A stretch of 64,000 nucleotides of DNA from Pseudomonas paraeruginosa PA7 (GTDB lineage: Bacteria > Pseudomonadota > Gammaproteobacteria > Pseudomonadales > Pseudomonadaceae). Location: contig NC_009656.1 in NCBI RefSeq assembly GCF_000017205.1, positions 3,042,001-3,106,000 of the forward strand, in the 5' to 3' direction. Position numbers and translations under genes: made by a program. Below are positions 31,675-44,894 of this stretch, in pieces. Under the pieces are notes generated by a model that had not been told where the DNA came from, searched no databases, and worked only from the letters and a program-made list of their open reading frames with translations. Within the stretch, counting starts at the first letter, position 1. Each line of letters begins with the position of its first letter.

Positions 31675-32331
31675 TTATTCGCCCTGCGGCCCCAGGCTGC
31701 CCAGGTAGCCGGCGAGCGCCTGGATGTCGTTATCCTCCAGGCCGTCGGCGACCACGCGCATGGTCTGGCTGTTACCGCGCTGGCCGTCGCGGAAACGCTG
31801 CAGCTGGGTCGCCAGGTACTCCGCCCATTGCCCGGCCAGGCGCGGCGCCTTCAGCGCCGCCAGGCCCCGGGCGGCGCGCCCGTGGCAGGTGACGCAGGGC
31901 GGTACGCCGCGCTGCGCCAGGCCGTTCTCGAAGAGCTGCCGGCCGCGTTCGCGTTGCGCCGGGTCGGCCAGGGTCTGCTCGCCGGCGCTCATGCGCTGGG
32001 CGGCGAACCAGGCGGAGACGTTGACCACGTCCGCCGCGCTCAGCTCCTCGCCGCGGCCGTTGGTGGCCGGGTTGCGCCGGCGCTGGGTCTTGAGGTCGTA
32101 GATCTGCTTGTACAGGTATTCCCGGTCGAGCCCGGCGAGCTTCGGGTAGCTGCGGTTCGGCCGCGGCCCGCCGTTGCCGTCGTCGTCGTGGCAGCGCGAG
32201 CACATCTTCTGCGCCATCGCCTTGCCGCGCGCCAGGTCGGCGGGGGCGTCCGGGCCCGGCACGGCGGCGGCCAGCGGCAGGGAAACCAGGGCCGACAGGC
32301 AGCCGGCCAGCCAGCGTTTGCGCTCAGTCAT
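31675..32331 (-). CDS. pvcD: PvcD, exported diheme cytochrome c
   Basis: A 218-residue periplasmic c4-type cytochrome: Sec signal (RWLAGCLSALVSLPLAAAVPG), then two heme sites, CSRCH at residues 44-48 and CVTCH in the second half. It overlaps the end of pvcC by eight bases. Its part in paerucumarin synthesis is unclear, since the other three enzymes act in the cytoplasm. The stop codon sits in the loop of a small hairpin (31669-31685). Confidence 0.9.
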   Translation of the reverse strand: MTERKRWLAGCLSALVSLPLAAAVPGPDAPADLARGKAMAQKMCSRCHDDDGNGGPRPNRSYPKLAGLDREYLYKQIYDLKTQRRRNPATNGRGEELSAADVVNVSAWFAAQRMSAGEQTLADPAQRERGRQLFENGLAQRGVPPCVTCHGRAARGLAALKAPRLAGQWAEYLATQLQRFRDGQRGNSQTMRVVADGLEDNDIQALAGYLGSLGPQGE

Positions 32332-33826
32332 GCTGCCAGGGCCCCCGTAGCCAGCCATGGATGTCGTAGTCGGCCATGCAGCGCCGGACCATCGCCTCGC
32401 AGTCGGCCAGGTGCCCGCGACGGTTGGCCCAGGCCAGCGAGTCGAGGCGGATCTGCTCGGCATTGCCGGAGTAATGGCTCTCATAGACCGCATGGCGCGC
32501 GCCGAACTCGCTGCCGGTGGCGTCCCAGATCAGCTTGAACAGCTTCAGGCGCTGCTCCGGCTCCAGTTCGGCGCCGCGGTAGTAGCTGTCCACCAGCCGC
32601 CGCGCCTCGCCGTCGCGCAGGTCGGCGGCGGCCGAGACGGTGACCAGCGGGGCGCCGCCGAGGGCGTTTTCCAGCAACTCGCGGACACGCTTCCAGATCT
32701 GCGGCACCTGGATGCGCAGGGCATTGGCGTACTCCAGGCGCGGCACCGCCGAACCGGCGGCGTTGCGCTCCGGGTCGCGGGCCATGGCGGTGGTCAGCGC
32801 CTGCAGCAGGTGCTGCAGGGCGATCAGCTCACCGAGGGCCGCCTGGATCCCGCGGAAGCCCTGGGTGCCATTGGCGCGCACGCCGAGGGAAAGCAGGCCG
32901 ATCATCAGCTCCAGCTTCACCCCGAGGCGGATGCCGGACTGGAAGTTGTACAGGTTGGCGAAGCCCGACTCGGCATAGAAGCCGGTGGCGCGGCGCAGGT
33001 CGCGGTAGACCAGGACGTCTTCCCAGGGAATCAGCGCCTTGTCGAACAGCAGCACGCTGTCGTTCTCGTCGAAGCGGCTGGACAGCGGATAGTCGAAGGG
33101 ACTGCTCGCGCGCTCCTCGTAGGATGGCCGGCACATCAGGCGCAGGCCGGGGTTGTCCAGGCGGGCGAAGAACACCAGGGCGAAGTCCTCGGCCTTGCCG
33201 GCTTCCATCTGCGCCGAGGCCACCGGGGCGACGAAGGTGGCATTGGTGATGGCACTGCCGGTGGCGAGCATCTTCGCCCCGCTGACGACGATGCCCTGGT
33301 CGGTCTCGCGTTCGACGTGGACGAACACGTCGCGCATCTCGTGGATCGCCTTGCTGCGGTCCAGCGGCGGATTGATGATCGCATGGTTGAGGAACAGCCC
33401 GCGGTCGGCGAAGGCGCGGTGCCAGGCGCAGGCGTTCTGCCGGTAGTCGCCGTAGAAGCCGGCGCCGGCCTCCAGCCCGGACATGAACGCCGCCTTGTAG
33501 TCCGGGGTACGCCCCATGAAGCCGTAGGTCATGCGCGACCAGCAGCCGATCGCCTCGCGCGCGCCGAGCAGGTCCTCGGCGTTCTGCGCAGGGGTGAAGA
33601 AGCGGTGGCTGCGGCGGCCCTGGGCATCGACCCGGGTGAGGACGTCGCGCTGCTCGCCGTGGAGGGCGTCGTAGAGCCCGGCGATGCTCCGGCAGGCATT
33701 GCGGAACGCCCTGTGCCGGGTGACGTCGGCGACCCGCTCGCCGTTGAGGTAGACCTGGCGGCCGTCGCGCAGGCTGTCGAGATAGTCGGCGCCGGTCATC
33801 AGCGCGTTGGGGACGGAATGGCTCAT
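32324..33826 (-). CDS. pvcC: PvcC, FADH2-dependent aromatic hydroxylase
   Basis: A 500-residue protein of the 4-hydroxyphenylacetate 3-monooxygenase (HpaB) family. Family phrases include YLDSLRDGRQVYLNGERVADVTRHRAF at the N-terminus and MLATGSAITNATFVAPV, plus SRFDENDSVLLFDKALIPWEDVLVYRD. It hydroxylates the aromatic ring in paerucumarin formation and needs a separate flavin reductase, which is not encoded here. It lies 51 bases downstream of pvcB. Confidence 0.94.
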   Translation of the reverse strand: MSHSVPNALMTGADYLDSLRDGRQVYLNGERVADVTRHRAFRNACRSIAGLYDALHGEQRDVLTRVDAQGRRSHRFFTPAQNAEDLLGAREAIGCWSRMTYGFMGRTPDYKAAFMSGLEAGAGFYGDYRQNACAWHRAFADRGLFLNHAIINPPLDRSKAIHEMRDVFVHVERETDQGIVVSGAKMLATGSAITNATFVAPVASAQMEAGKAEDFALVFFARLDNPGLRLMCRPSYEERASSPFDYPLSSRFDENDSVLLFDKALIPWEDVLVYRDLRRATGFYAESGFANLYNFQSGIRLGVKLELMIGLLSLGVRANGTQGFRGIQAALGELIALQHLLQALTTAMARDPERNAAGSAVPRLEYANALRIQVPQIWKRVRELLENALGGAPLVTVSAAADLRDGEARRLVDSYYRGAELEPEQRLKLFKLIWDATGSEFGARHAVYESHYSGNAEQIRLDSLAWANRRGHLADCEAMVRRCMADYDIHGWLRGPWQHD

Positions 33827-33877
33827 GCTGGTTCCTTGTCGGGACGCCGGCCGTGGCGCGCACGGCCGGCGGGGCGG

Positions 33878-34753
33878 TCAGTCGCGCTGCAGGTGCGGGT
33901 TGCGCAGCGCCGGCTCGGCGTGGATATGCACCCGCCGCAGGTGGCGCGGCGCGCGGTGGGCGAAGGCCTCGCGACCGTGCAGCAGGGTCAGGTTGTCGGC
34001 GATCACCAGGTCGTCGCTGCGCCAGCGGTGGGCGTAGTGCGCCTCTGGGTGGTACAGGCAGCGGCGCAGGCTGGCGAGCAGTTCGCCGCGCTGTTCCGGG
34101 GCGATGCCGTCGTAGTGGAACTCGGAGGGGTTGATGAAGCTGGCGTCGCCCTCTACCGGCGGTTCGCAGAAACGCAGGATGGGAAACTCGCGGCGCGGGT
34201 GGCGCTCGATGATCGGCGCGGCCGAGCGGCTGCTGTAGTGCGCCGCGCTGCGCTGGTACCGGCCGCTGGCGCGGCGCCAGAGTTCCAGCTCGCTACTGTC
34301 GGCCAGTTGCAGCGCCGCCGGGGTCGAGCTGAAGGTGGTGCGGCCACCGTCGCTGTCGCCGGGCGCGTCGACACAGTGGAACACCTGGAATTCCGGCACC
34401 GTCTCCAGATACATGCCATCCCAGTGCAGCGGCACGTAGTTGTTGGCGAAGATGTGGTCCTCGGCGCCTTCCTGCTCCACCAGCTCGAGCACCGCGCCGA
34501 ACGGCCACCGCATGACTTCGCCGAAGTCGTGGCAGTAGCGGGTCAGGCTCTCGGCGTCGGCGAAGGCGGCGAAGCCGCGCAGGAGCAGCAGGTGGTGGCT
34601 GCGCGCCAGGCCCTTGAGCCACTGTGCCGGCAGCTCGCCGACGTGCATGCCGGGACGGCCCGGCTCCAGCAGCAGGCCGAAGCGCGGCTGCTTGCCCTGT
34701 TCGTCGCGCAGCGGCGAGAGACGTACCGGTTGATCGCTGACATAGGCGTTCAT
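33878..34753 (-). CDS. pvcB: PvcB, Fe(II)/2-oxoglutarate-dependent oxygenase
   Basis: A 291-residue TauD-like oxygenase. The iron-binding HxD is His110-Trp-Asp112 (NNYVPLHWDGMYLETVPEFQ), and the distal histidine is in AFAHRAPRHLRRVHIH. It introduces the vinyl group next to the isonitrile by oxidative decarboxylation of the PvcA product. The ATG at 34753 follows CGAGGAGCC, 17 bases after pvcA. Confidence 0.94.
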   Translation of the reverse strand: MNAYVSDQPVRLSPLRDEQGKQPRFGLLLEPGRPGMHVGELPAQWLKGLARSHHLLLLRGFAAFADAESLTRYCHDFGEVMRWPFGAVLELVEQEGAEDHIFANNYVPLHWDGMYLETVPEFQVFHCVDAPGDSDGGRTTFSSTPAALQLADSSELELWRRASGRYQRSAAHYSSRSAAPIIERHPRREFPILRFCEPPVEGDASFINPSEFHYDGIAPEQRGELLASLRRCLYHPEAHYAHRWRSDDLVIADNLTLLHGREAFAHRAPRHLRRVHIHAEPALRNPHLQRD

Positions 34754-34770
34754 CGTCTGGCTCCTCGGAC

Positions 34771-35757
34771 TCAGGCCACGGCGGCGCGCCGGGCGGCCCT
34801 GGCCGGCAGGCGGTAGTGACTGGGCTGGCCGTTGATCTGCACCAGTTCGCCGCCCATTTCCAGCACCTCGCTGCGCTTCATCAGCACGAAGCGGTCCTCG
34901 GTGTTCACCGCCACGCCGTGCCAGGGCGTCAGCCAGTCGTCGCGGGTCGGCATCATGTGGATGCCGAACTTCAGGCTGTCCGCCGGCTGCGGGTGGATGG
35001 ACAGGCGGATCGCGCGGGGGAACTGGTCGGCCAGCAGCGCGCCCCAGGCCCAGCTGCGCTGGATCACCCCGTAGGCGCGCTCCTTGGCGTCGCGTTGCAG
35101 GGCGGTCTTCGAACCCTGGTAGTCGGGGGTCAGGCCGTCCTCGTAGAGGAAACGGGTGATGGCGCGGTACAGCAGCAGGCCTTCTTCGCTGGCCAGCAGG
35201 GTCTCGCGGATGCTTTCCAGCGGCTCGGCGTAGCCGTCGATCAGCAACTGGCGGAGCTGCTCGTGGTCGTCGCGCTGGGCCTCGAAGGCGCGCACGTCCT
35301 CCAGGTTGAACACGCCGATATGGGTGGCGCCGATCTCCTCGATCATCAGGCGCAAGGCATCCTGGTAGGCGCTGATGTGCGCATCGCCGATCCTCACCAG
35401 GTCGCCGAACACCCGGCCGTCGGAGCAGACGGTGATCTTCGCGCCTGGCGCATAGAACAGCTGGATGCGCTGGCACAGGTGGTTGAGGAACGACAGCGAG
35501 AGGCGCTCGGCCATGTCCGGACGGCTGTCGAGGACCTTGCCGGGGTTCGGCGACTTGGCCGGAAACGCCGGCAGGACGAATTCGATGGGCTCGCCGGCTT
35601 CGATGAAGGCGGCGATGCGCGGCAACTGGACCTGTTCGATGCGGCGGATCTCGTCCGCTTCGCTGGCGCTCTGGCGATGCTCGGGGTAACGGCGGCGATA
35701 GAGCAGCAGTTCTTTCAATACGCGTGCGGGAAGGGTGTCTTCGGCGATGGCGTACAT
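34771..35757 (-). CDS. pvcA: PvcA, isonitrile synthase
   Basis: A 328-residue enzyme of the isocyanide synthase (DIT1/PvcA) family. It converts the amino group of L-tyrosine to an isonitrile using the C2 carbon of ribulose 5-phosphate. Typical stretches are KITVCSDGRVFGDLVRIGDAHISAYQDALRLM and FGIHMMPTRDDWLTPWHGVAV. The ATG at 35757 has a strong AAGGAGG; longer frames upstream lack similarity. First gene of pvcABCD. Confidence 0.95.
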   Translation of the reverse strand: MYAIAEDTLPARVLKELLLYRRRYPEHRQSASEADEIRRIEQVQLPRIAAFIEAGEPIEFVLPAFPAKSPNPGKVLDSRPDMAERLSLSFLNHLCQRIQLFYAPGAKITVCSDGRVFGDLVRIGDAHISAYQDALRLMIEEIGATHIGVFNLEDVRAFEAQRDDHEQLRQLLIDGYAEPLESIRETLLASEEGLLLYRAITRFLYEDGLTPDYQGSKTALQRDAKERAYGVIQRSWAWGALLADQFPRAIRLSIHPQPADSLKFGIHMMPTRDDWLTPWHGVAVNTEDRFVLMKRSEVLEMGGELVQINGQPSHYRLPARAARRAAVA

Positions 35758-35941
35758 GCAGGTGTTTCCTCCTTGTGGGCGGACGCCGGCGTGGCCGGCG
35801 GCGGAAGCCGACATCCTGTGGATTCGCTGGCGGCGGATAAACCGCGGAAGGCCGGAAACACTGTTCGCTGAAGCTTGACGATGAGCGCCGGACACGGGCG
35901 GACCGTGGGCGTTGTCGCGTATCGCGGGGAGGGCGGAAGGA

Positions 35942-35965
35942 AGCGGCCGCCACCGGGCGGCCGCT
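35942..35965 (-). terminator. GC-rich hairpin after the asparaginase gene
   Basis: AGCGGCCGCC and GGCGGCCGCT form a 10-bp perfect stem with a four-base loop, just downstream of the stop at 35972 on the minus strand. Only a short TTCCTT follows, so termination is probable rather than certain. It also separates ansA from pvcA, whose promoter must lie between 35758 and 35940. Confidence 0.5.
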
Positions 35966-35971
35966 GGGGAA

Positions 35972-36958
35972 TCAGTCGGCGTTCTCGCCGCACAGGTCGA
36001 GGGCGAACCAGCGTTGCGCGTCGTCGCGTCCGAGGCCGGCGCCGAGCAGGCCGAACAGCTTGCCGAGGGCCGCCTCGCGGGTCATCCCGCCGGCCGAGAC
36101 CAGGCCGGCGTCGCGCAGGCGGCTGCCGGCGGCGTAGACTCCGAACTCGACCGCGCCGTAGGCGCACTGGCTGACGGCGGCGAGCAGCACGCCACGGGCG
36201 TGGGCCTCGCGCAGGGCCGCCAGCAGTTCCTCGTCGTCGGACGGGCCGGTGCCGCTGCCATAGCATTCCAGCAGCAGCGCTTCCACGCCGCTGTCGAGCA
36301 ACCCGCGCAGATGCGCGGCGCGCAGCCCTGGATAGAGCGGCAGCACGGCGAGGTTCACTTCCCGGCGCGGCTGGCGGTAGCCGAGGGTGGCGGGTACCGG
36401 CGCATGTTCGGCTTGGCGTGGTCGCGGCAGTTCGGCGAAGGCGTCGAACGCATCGCTGCGCAGCTTGCTGACCCGTGCGCCGTGCAGCAGGGCATCGTTG
36501 AAATAGACCTGCACGCCGCGCGCATGGCCCGCCTGGAGTACCCGCAGGGCGCCGACCAGATTGTCCCAGGCGTCGCTGCCCGGGGCGCCGGCCGGCAGCA
36601 TGGAACCGGTCAGCAGCACCGGGACCGGCAGGTCGAGCAGCAGGAAGGACAGCGCCGCGGCGCTGTAGGCCAGGGTATCGGTGCCGTGCAGGAGGAGCAC
36701 GCCGTCGTGGCCGGCGTCGAGCGCGGCGACGATGGCGTCGCGCATCGCCAGCCAGTTGCCCTGGCTCATGTTGGCGCTGTCCAGCGGCGGTTGCAGTTCG
36801 GCGAAGCGCCAGCGCAGGTCCGGGGCGTCGCCGAGGGTGCGCAGGTGGTCGCGCATGCGGGTTTCGAAACCGCCGGCCGGGGCCAGGCCCCGGGGGGTTT
36901 CCAGCATGCCGATGGTGCCGCCGGTGTAGAGCACGAAGAGGTTCTTGACTGGGAGCAT
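35972..36958 (-). CDS. ansA: Type I L-asparaginase
   Basis: A 328-residue asparaginase without a signal peptide, hence cytoplasmic. The first catalytic threonine is in VLYTGGTIGM (Thr12) and the second in LLHGTDTLAYSAAAL. It hydrolyses asparagine to aspartate and ammonia. The ATG at 36958 is chosen because the conserved strand begins two residues later; the ribosome site is weak (AAGGATTACGG). Confidence 0.93.
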   Translation of the reverse strand: MLPVKNLFVLYTGGTIGMLETPRGLAPAGGFETRMRDHLRTLGDAPDLRWRFAELQPPLDSANMSQGNWLAMRDAIVAALDAGHDGVLLLHGTDTLAYSAAALSFLLLDLPVPVLLTGSMLPAGAPGSDAWDNLVGALRVLQAGHARGVQVYFNDALLHGARVSKLRSDAFDAFAELPRPRQAEHAPVPATLGYRQPRREVNLAVLPLYPGLRAAHLRGLLDSGVEALLLECYGSGTGPSDDEELLAALREAHARGVLLAAVSQCAYGAVEFGVYAAGSRLRDAGLVSAGGMTREAALGKLFGLLGAGLGRDDAQRWFALDLCGENAD

Positions 36959-37055
36959 CCGTAATCCTTGTGTCGGGCCTCTTCGCAACGGATGTGCGAA
37001 GAGATGCCCCATTGTCGCGCAGGCGCCGCTCCAGGGGGAGGGCGCCCGGCCGGAC

Positions 37056-38501
37056 TCAGCGGTTGCCGCTGGGCAGCGGCTCGGTGCCCGCTTGCGTCGG
37101 GCTTTCGGCGCGCTGGCCGGCGGGCCAGGCTTCGCGGTCCAGGTCGAGGTCGGCGAACTGCGCCGAGTCGAACACCGGTTGCCTGATACCGGCGCGACGC
37201 TGCACGTCGTAGTCGCGCATCACCCGCAGGCCGACCTTGAACAGCAGGGCCAGGGCCATCAGGTTGACGAAGGCCAGGCAGGTCATGGTGATGTCGGCGA
37301 AGGCGAACACGGTCGACAGGTCCTGCACCGAGCCCCAGACCACCAGGGCCAGCACCAGCGCGCGGTAGCCGATCAGCACCAGGCGGTTGCGGCTGAGGAA
37401 CTGCAGGCTGTTCTCGCCCAGGTAGAAGTTGTAGAGGATGCAGGTGAAGACGAACAGCGACAGGGCCACGCTGACGAACACCCGGCCCCAGTCGCCGACC
37501 ACCGCCGCCAGGGAGTTCTGGGTAAGGACGATGCCGTCGCCCTCGAAGCCCGGGGTGTAGAAGCCCGAGAGCAGGATCAGCAGGGCGGTGCAGGTACAGA
37601 TCACGAAGGTGTCGAGGAACACGCTGAAGGCCTGGACCACGCCCTGCGCCGCCGGATGGCGCACGGCGGCGACCGCGGCGACGTTCGGCGCGCTGCCCAG
37701 GCCGGCCTCGTTGGCGAACACGCCGCGCTTGACGCCCATCACGATGGCGCTGCCGAGCAGGCCGGCGAACGCCGGGTCGAGGCCGAAGGCGCTCTTGACG
37801 ATGGTTTCCAGCATCGCCGGGACGTGCTCGATCTGGCTGGCGATGACGTACAGGGTGACGCCGATGTAGGCCAGGGTCTTGATCGGTACCAGCAGGTCGG
37901 AGACCGCGGCGATGCGCTTGATGCCGCCGATGAAGACCACGCCGAGCAGCACCGCCAGGGCGATCCCGGTGTGCTGCGGGGCGAAGCCGAAGGCGTTCTG
38001 CAGCGAGTGGGTGACGGTGTAGGACTGCAGGCCGTTGAAGGCGAAGCCGTAGGTGATCAGCAGCAGGATCGCGAAGACCACCGCCATCGAGCGCAGCTTC
38101 AGGCCGTACTGGATGTAGTAGGAGGGGCCGCCGCGATACAGCCCGTCGCCGTCGCTGCGCTTGTAGACCTGGGCCAGGGTGCACTCGAAGAAGCTGCTGG
38201 ACATGCCGACCAGCGCGGTCACCCACATCCAGAACACCGCGCCCGGACCGCCGAGGGTCACGGCGATGCCGACCCCGGCGATATTGCCGGCGCCGACCCG
38301 GCCGGCGAGGCTCAGCATCAGGGCCTGGAACGAACTGAGCTGGCCGGCCTGGCCGCGCAGTGATTCGCGGAACACGCCGAACATGTGGCCGAAGTGGCGG
38401 AACTGGACGAAGCGCGAACGGATCGTGAAGTAGGCACCCAGGCCGACGATCAGGACGATGAGGACTTTTCCGGAGAGAAAATCGTTGAGCATTTCAAGCA
38501 T
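37056..38501 (-). CDS. AGCS-family sodium:alanine/glycine symporter
   Basis: A 481-residue inner-membrane carrier with about ten to eleven helices. Family signatures are GRVGAGNIAGVGIAVTLGGPGAVFWMWVTALVGMSSSFFE and GVKRGVFANEAGLGSAPNVAA. It imports small neutral amino acids with sodium. The next gene on the strand is asparaginase (97 bases away), so both may serve amino-acid use. It is divergent from the helix-turn-helix gene at 38670. Confidence 0.93.
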   Translation of the reverse strand: MLEMLNDFLSGKVLIVLIVGLGAYFTIRSRFVQFRHFGHMFGVFRESLRGQAGQLSSFQALMLSLAGRVGAGNIAGVGIAVTLGGPGAVFWMWVTALVGMSSSFFECTLAQVYKRSDGDGLYRGGPSYYIQYGLKLRSMAVVFAILLLITYGFAFNGLQSYTVTHSLQNAFGFAPQHTGIALAVLLGVVFIGGIKRIAAVSDLLVPIKTLAYIGVTLYVIASQIEHVPAMLETIVKSAFGLDPAFAGLLGSAIVMGVKRGVFANEAGLGSAPNVAAVAAVRHPAAQGVVQAFSVFLDTFVICTCTALLILLSGFYTPGFEGDGIVLTQNSLAAVVGDWGRVFVSVALSLFVFTCILYNFYLGENSLQFLSRNRLVLIGYRALVLALVVWGSVQDLSTVFAFADITMTCLAFVNLMALALLFKVGLRVMRDYDVQRRAGIRQPVFDSAQFADLDLDREAWPAGQRAESPTQAGTEPLPSGNR

Positions 38502-38616
38502 GGAGGTCTACCTCGGTTCTTATTCTGGTACCGGCGTGCACTGCGGCAGCGCCTTGCTGCGCGGCGCATGGTTGGCCATGACGCACCTGGTTACAATTTC
38601 GCGGGTTGCTCCTGCT

Positions 38617-38654
38617 TGATGCGACCTGATGCTAGAATCGCATCGATCGCATCA
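38617..38654. promoter_or_regulatory. Clustered GATGC inverted repeats before the 38670 regulator
   Basis: TGATGCGA (38617-38624) and TCGCATCA (38647-38654) are perfect inverted copies. A further TCGCATCGA (38638-38646) and CTGATGC lie between them, 16 bases before the regulator start. This looks like an operator, possibly for autoregulation. Confidence 0.55.
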
Positions 38655-38669
38655 TCTTCGGAGCCACCG

Positions 38670-39488
38670 ATGTCCGAGCACCTGAGCGCCAATCTCAAGC
38701 TGCTGTGCAGCCATTACCGCTCGATCTCCGAGGTTTGCCGGCAATTGGCGATCAATCGCGCGCAATTCAACAAGTACCTCAGCGGCCAGAGCCAGCCGAC
38801 GCCCTACAACCGCAAGCGGATCGGCGATTTCTTCGGCGTCGAGGACTACGAGCTGGGCCTGCCGCCCGAGCAGTTCGCCCGCCTGATCGGCGCGCGCGCC
38901 AACCTCCAGCCGCGCCAGTCCAGCAACGATCCGCTGTTGCGTCTGCTAGAACCGCTGCGCGCCGAGGCCGGCGACCTGGGCCGCTACTGCGGCTACTACT
39001 TCGAATACGCCAACTGCATGTCGGTGCCGGGCAGCATCCTGCTCTCGCTGGTGCATCTCTACGAGGAGGACGGCGTGTTCCTCTTCGAGCGCCAGGAACG
39101 CCAGGAACGCACCAGCAGTACCGACGTGCAGGCGGAGGAGTGGGCACGCTGCCGCTATCTCGGCGCGGCCTTCCAGTTGCAGGACCGGGTGTTCCTGATC
39201 GACTACGAATCGCTGACCCTCAACGAGATGAGCCAGACCATCCTCATTCCCAGTTTCAAGAGTCGCATCACCCGCCTGAACGGCCTGAAGATGGGCGTTT
39301 CCAGCGGCGACCGGCGGACCCCGGCGTGCAGCCGGGTGGTCTGGGAGTACCTCGGTGCGGAAATCAACCGGATCAACGCCTACCGCCAGGTGCGGCTGTA
39401 TCGCCCGGACGACCCGCGGATCGACGAGGACGTCCGCCAGCGCCTGGCGGCGGGGAGCCTGCGGCACGGGTTGCTGGAGACGGAGTGA
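38670..39488 (+). CDS. XRE-like helix-turn-helix regulator
   Basis: A 272-residue protein with an N-terminal helix-turn-helix (SISEVCRQLAINRAQFNKYLSGQSQPTPYNRKRIGDFFGV), then a domain of about 200 residues without a family name I recognise (RYCGYYFEYANCMSVPGSILLSLVHLYEEDGVFLFERQERQ). The C-terminal part may bind a ligand. It is divergent from the amino-acid symporter, with a repeat-rich control region between them, so it may regulate that gene or itself. The ATG follows CGGAGCC. Confidence 0.83.
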   Translation: MSEHLSANLKLLCSHYRSISEVCRQLAINRAQFNKYLSGQSQPTPYNRKRIGDFFGVEDYELGLPPEQFARLIGARANLQPRQSSNDPLLRLLEPLRAEAGDLGRYCGYYFEYANCMSVPGSILLSLVHLYEEDGVFLFERQERQERTSSTDVQAEEWARCRYLGAAFQLQDRVFLIDYESLTLNEMSQTILIPSFKSRITRLNGLKMGVSSGDRRTPACSRVVWEYLGAEINRINAYRQVRLYRPDDPRIDEDVRQRLAAGSLRHGLLETE

Positions 39489-39546
39489 GGGGACGGAGGA
39501 TCGCGCAGGGCGATGAGGCCTGCCGATGACCCGGTTCGCGGCCACG

Positions 39547-39577
39547 AAAAAGCCCCCTTGCCCGACGGGCAAGGGGG
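39547..39577 (-). terminator. Intrinsic terminator of the bkd-lpdV operon
   Basis: On the minus strand the 11-bp stem CCCCCTTGCCC/GGGCAAGGGGG with a three-base loop is followed by CTTTTT. It lies about 45 bases after the lpdV stop. A textbook factor-independent terminator. Confidence 0.93.
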
Positions 39578-39621
39578 GTAATGTGCGCCGGTGGTTGGCC
39601 GGCTACCGAGGTTCGCGGGAA

Positions 39622-41016
<1,395 letters not shown>

Positions 41017-41019
41017 CGC

Positions 41020-42303
41020 TTACTCCAGGAACAGGGTGGCGGGATGTTCGAGCAGGCCGCGCACGGCCTGGATGAAGGCCGCCGCGTCCATCCCGTCGAC
41101 CACCCGGTGGTCGAAGGAGGAGGAGAGGTTCATCATCTTGCGCACGACGATGTTGCCGCCGACCACCATCGGGCGCTCGACGATGCGGTTGACGCCGACG
41201 ATGGCCACCTCCGGATGGTTGATCACCGGCGTGCTGACGATCCCGCCGAGCGCGCCGAGGCTGCTCAGGGTGATGGTCGAGCCGGACAGTTCCTGGCGTT
41301 GTGCCTTGCCGCTGCGCGCGGCTTCGGCCAGGCGCGCCACTTCGCTGGCGTTGCCCCAGAGGTCGCGCGATTCGGCGTGGCGCAGCACCGGCACCATCAG
41401 GCCGTTGTCGCTCTGGGTGGCGATGCCGACGTGCACCGCGCCGTAGCGGGTGACCACCTCGGCCTCGTCGTCGTAGCGCGCGTTCAGTTGCGGGAACTCA
41501 CGCAGCGCCACGACCATGGCGCGGACCAGGAACGGCAGCAGGGTCAGCTTGCCGCGCTGGCCGCCCCATTTCTGGTTGAGATGGGCGCGCAGGGCCTCCA
41601 GGTCGGTGACGTCGATTTCCTCGACATAGCTGAAATGCGGGATGCGTCGCTTGGCGTCCTGCATCTTCTGGGCGATCTTGCGACGCAGCCCGATCACCGG
41701 CACCGCCTGTTCGTCGTGGCGCTCGGCGTAGCCAGGCGAGGCGCCGCCGCGGCTGGCGTTGCCATCCTGGGTCAGGTAGGCGTCGAGGTCCTCGTGGAGG
41801 ATGCGTCCGGCCGGACCGCGTCCCTGTACGAACTGCAACTCGATGCCGAGGTCGCGGGCGCGCTGGCGCACCGCGGGGGAGGCCAGCGGACGTTCGCCGG
41901 GCTGGCGCCGTTGCGTCGGCGCCTCGCTGTCGCGGAACGCGCGCGGTGCCTCGACGGCGGGTTTCGCCGGGGCGGCCGGGGCCTCCCTGGGGTGCTCGGG
42001 AGCGGCCGCGACAGGCGTCGCCGGCGCCGCCGCGGCCGGACTGTCGGCGAGGTTGCCGGCGCCTTCCACTTCCAGGCGGATCAGTTCGCCGCCCACCGCC
42101 ATCACCTGGCCCGGCTGGCCGCCGAGGGCGAGAATGCGTCCGGCCACCGGCGAGGGGATCTCCACCGTGGCCTTGTCGGTCATCACCTCGGCGAGAACCT
42201 GGTCTTCATTGACCGAGTCGCCGACCTGGACATGCCATTCCACCAGTTCGACCTCGGCGATGCCTTCCCCGATGTCCGGCATCTTGATCACATGGGTACC
42301 CAT
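41020..42303 (-). CDS. bkdB: BkdB, branched-chain keto-acid dehydrogenase E2 (lipoamide acyltransferase)
   Basis: A 427-residue E2 core. One N-terminal lipoyl domain with the lipoylated lysine at residue 44 (EVMTDKATVEIP), a long alanine/proline linker (about residues 85-130), a peripheral-subunit-binding domain (SPAVRQRARDLGIELQFVQGRGPAGRILHEDL) and the acyltransferase domain ending FDHRVVDGMDAAAFI with the catalytic histidine. It transfers the branched acyl group to CoA. Its start directly follows the bkdA2 stop. Confidence 0.96.
   Translation of the reverse strand: MGTHVIKMPDIGEGIAEVELVEWHVQVGDSVNEDQVLAEVMTDKATVEIPSPVAGRILALGGQPGQVMAVGGELIRLEVEGAGNLADSPAAAAPATPVAAAPEHPREAPAAPAKPAVEAPRAFRDSEAPTQRRQPGERPLASPAVRQRARDLGIELQFVQGRGPAGRILHEDLDAYLTQDGNASRGGASPGYAERHDEQAVPVIGLRRKIAQKMQDAKRRIPHFSYVEEIDVTDLEALRAHLNQKWGGQRGKLTLLPFLVRAMVVALREFPQLNARYDDEAEVVTRYGAVHVGIATQSDNGLMVPVLRHAESRDLWGNASEVARLAEAARSGKAQRQELSGSTITLSSLGALGGIVSTPVINHPEVAIVGVNRIVERPMVVGGNIVVRKMMNLSSSFDHRVVDGMDAAAFIQAVRGLLEHPATLFLE

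Positions 42304-44894
<2,591 letters not shown>

Noticed and set aside
31669-31685. AGGGCG/CGCCCT hairpin between ptxR and pvcD as a terminator
   Set aside because: Six-base stem only, no T-run, and the pvcD stop codon lies in its loop; too weak to call.
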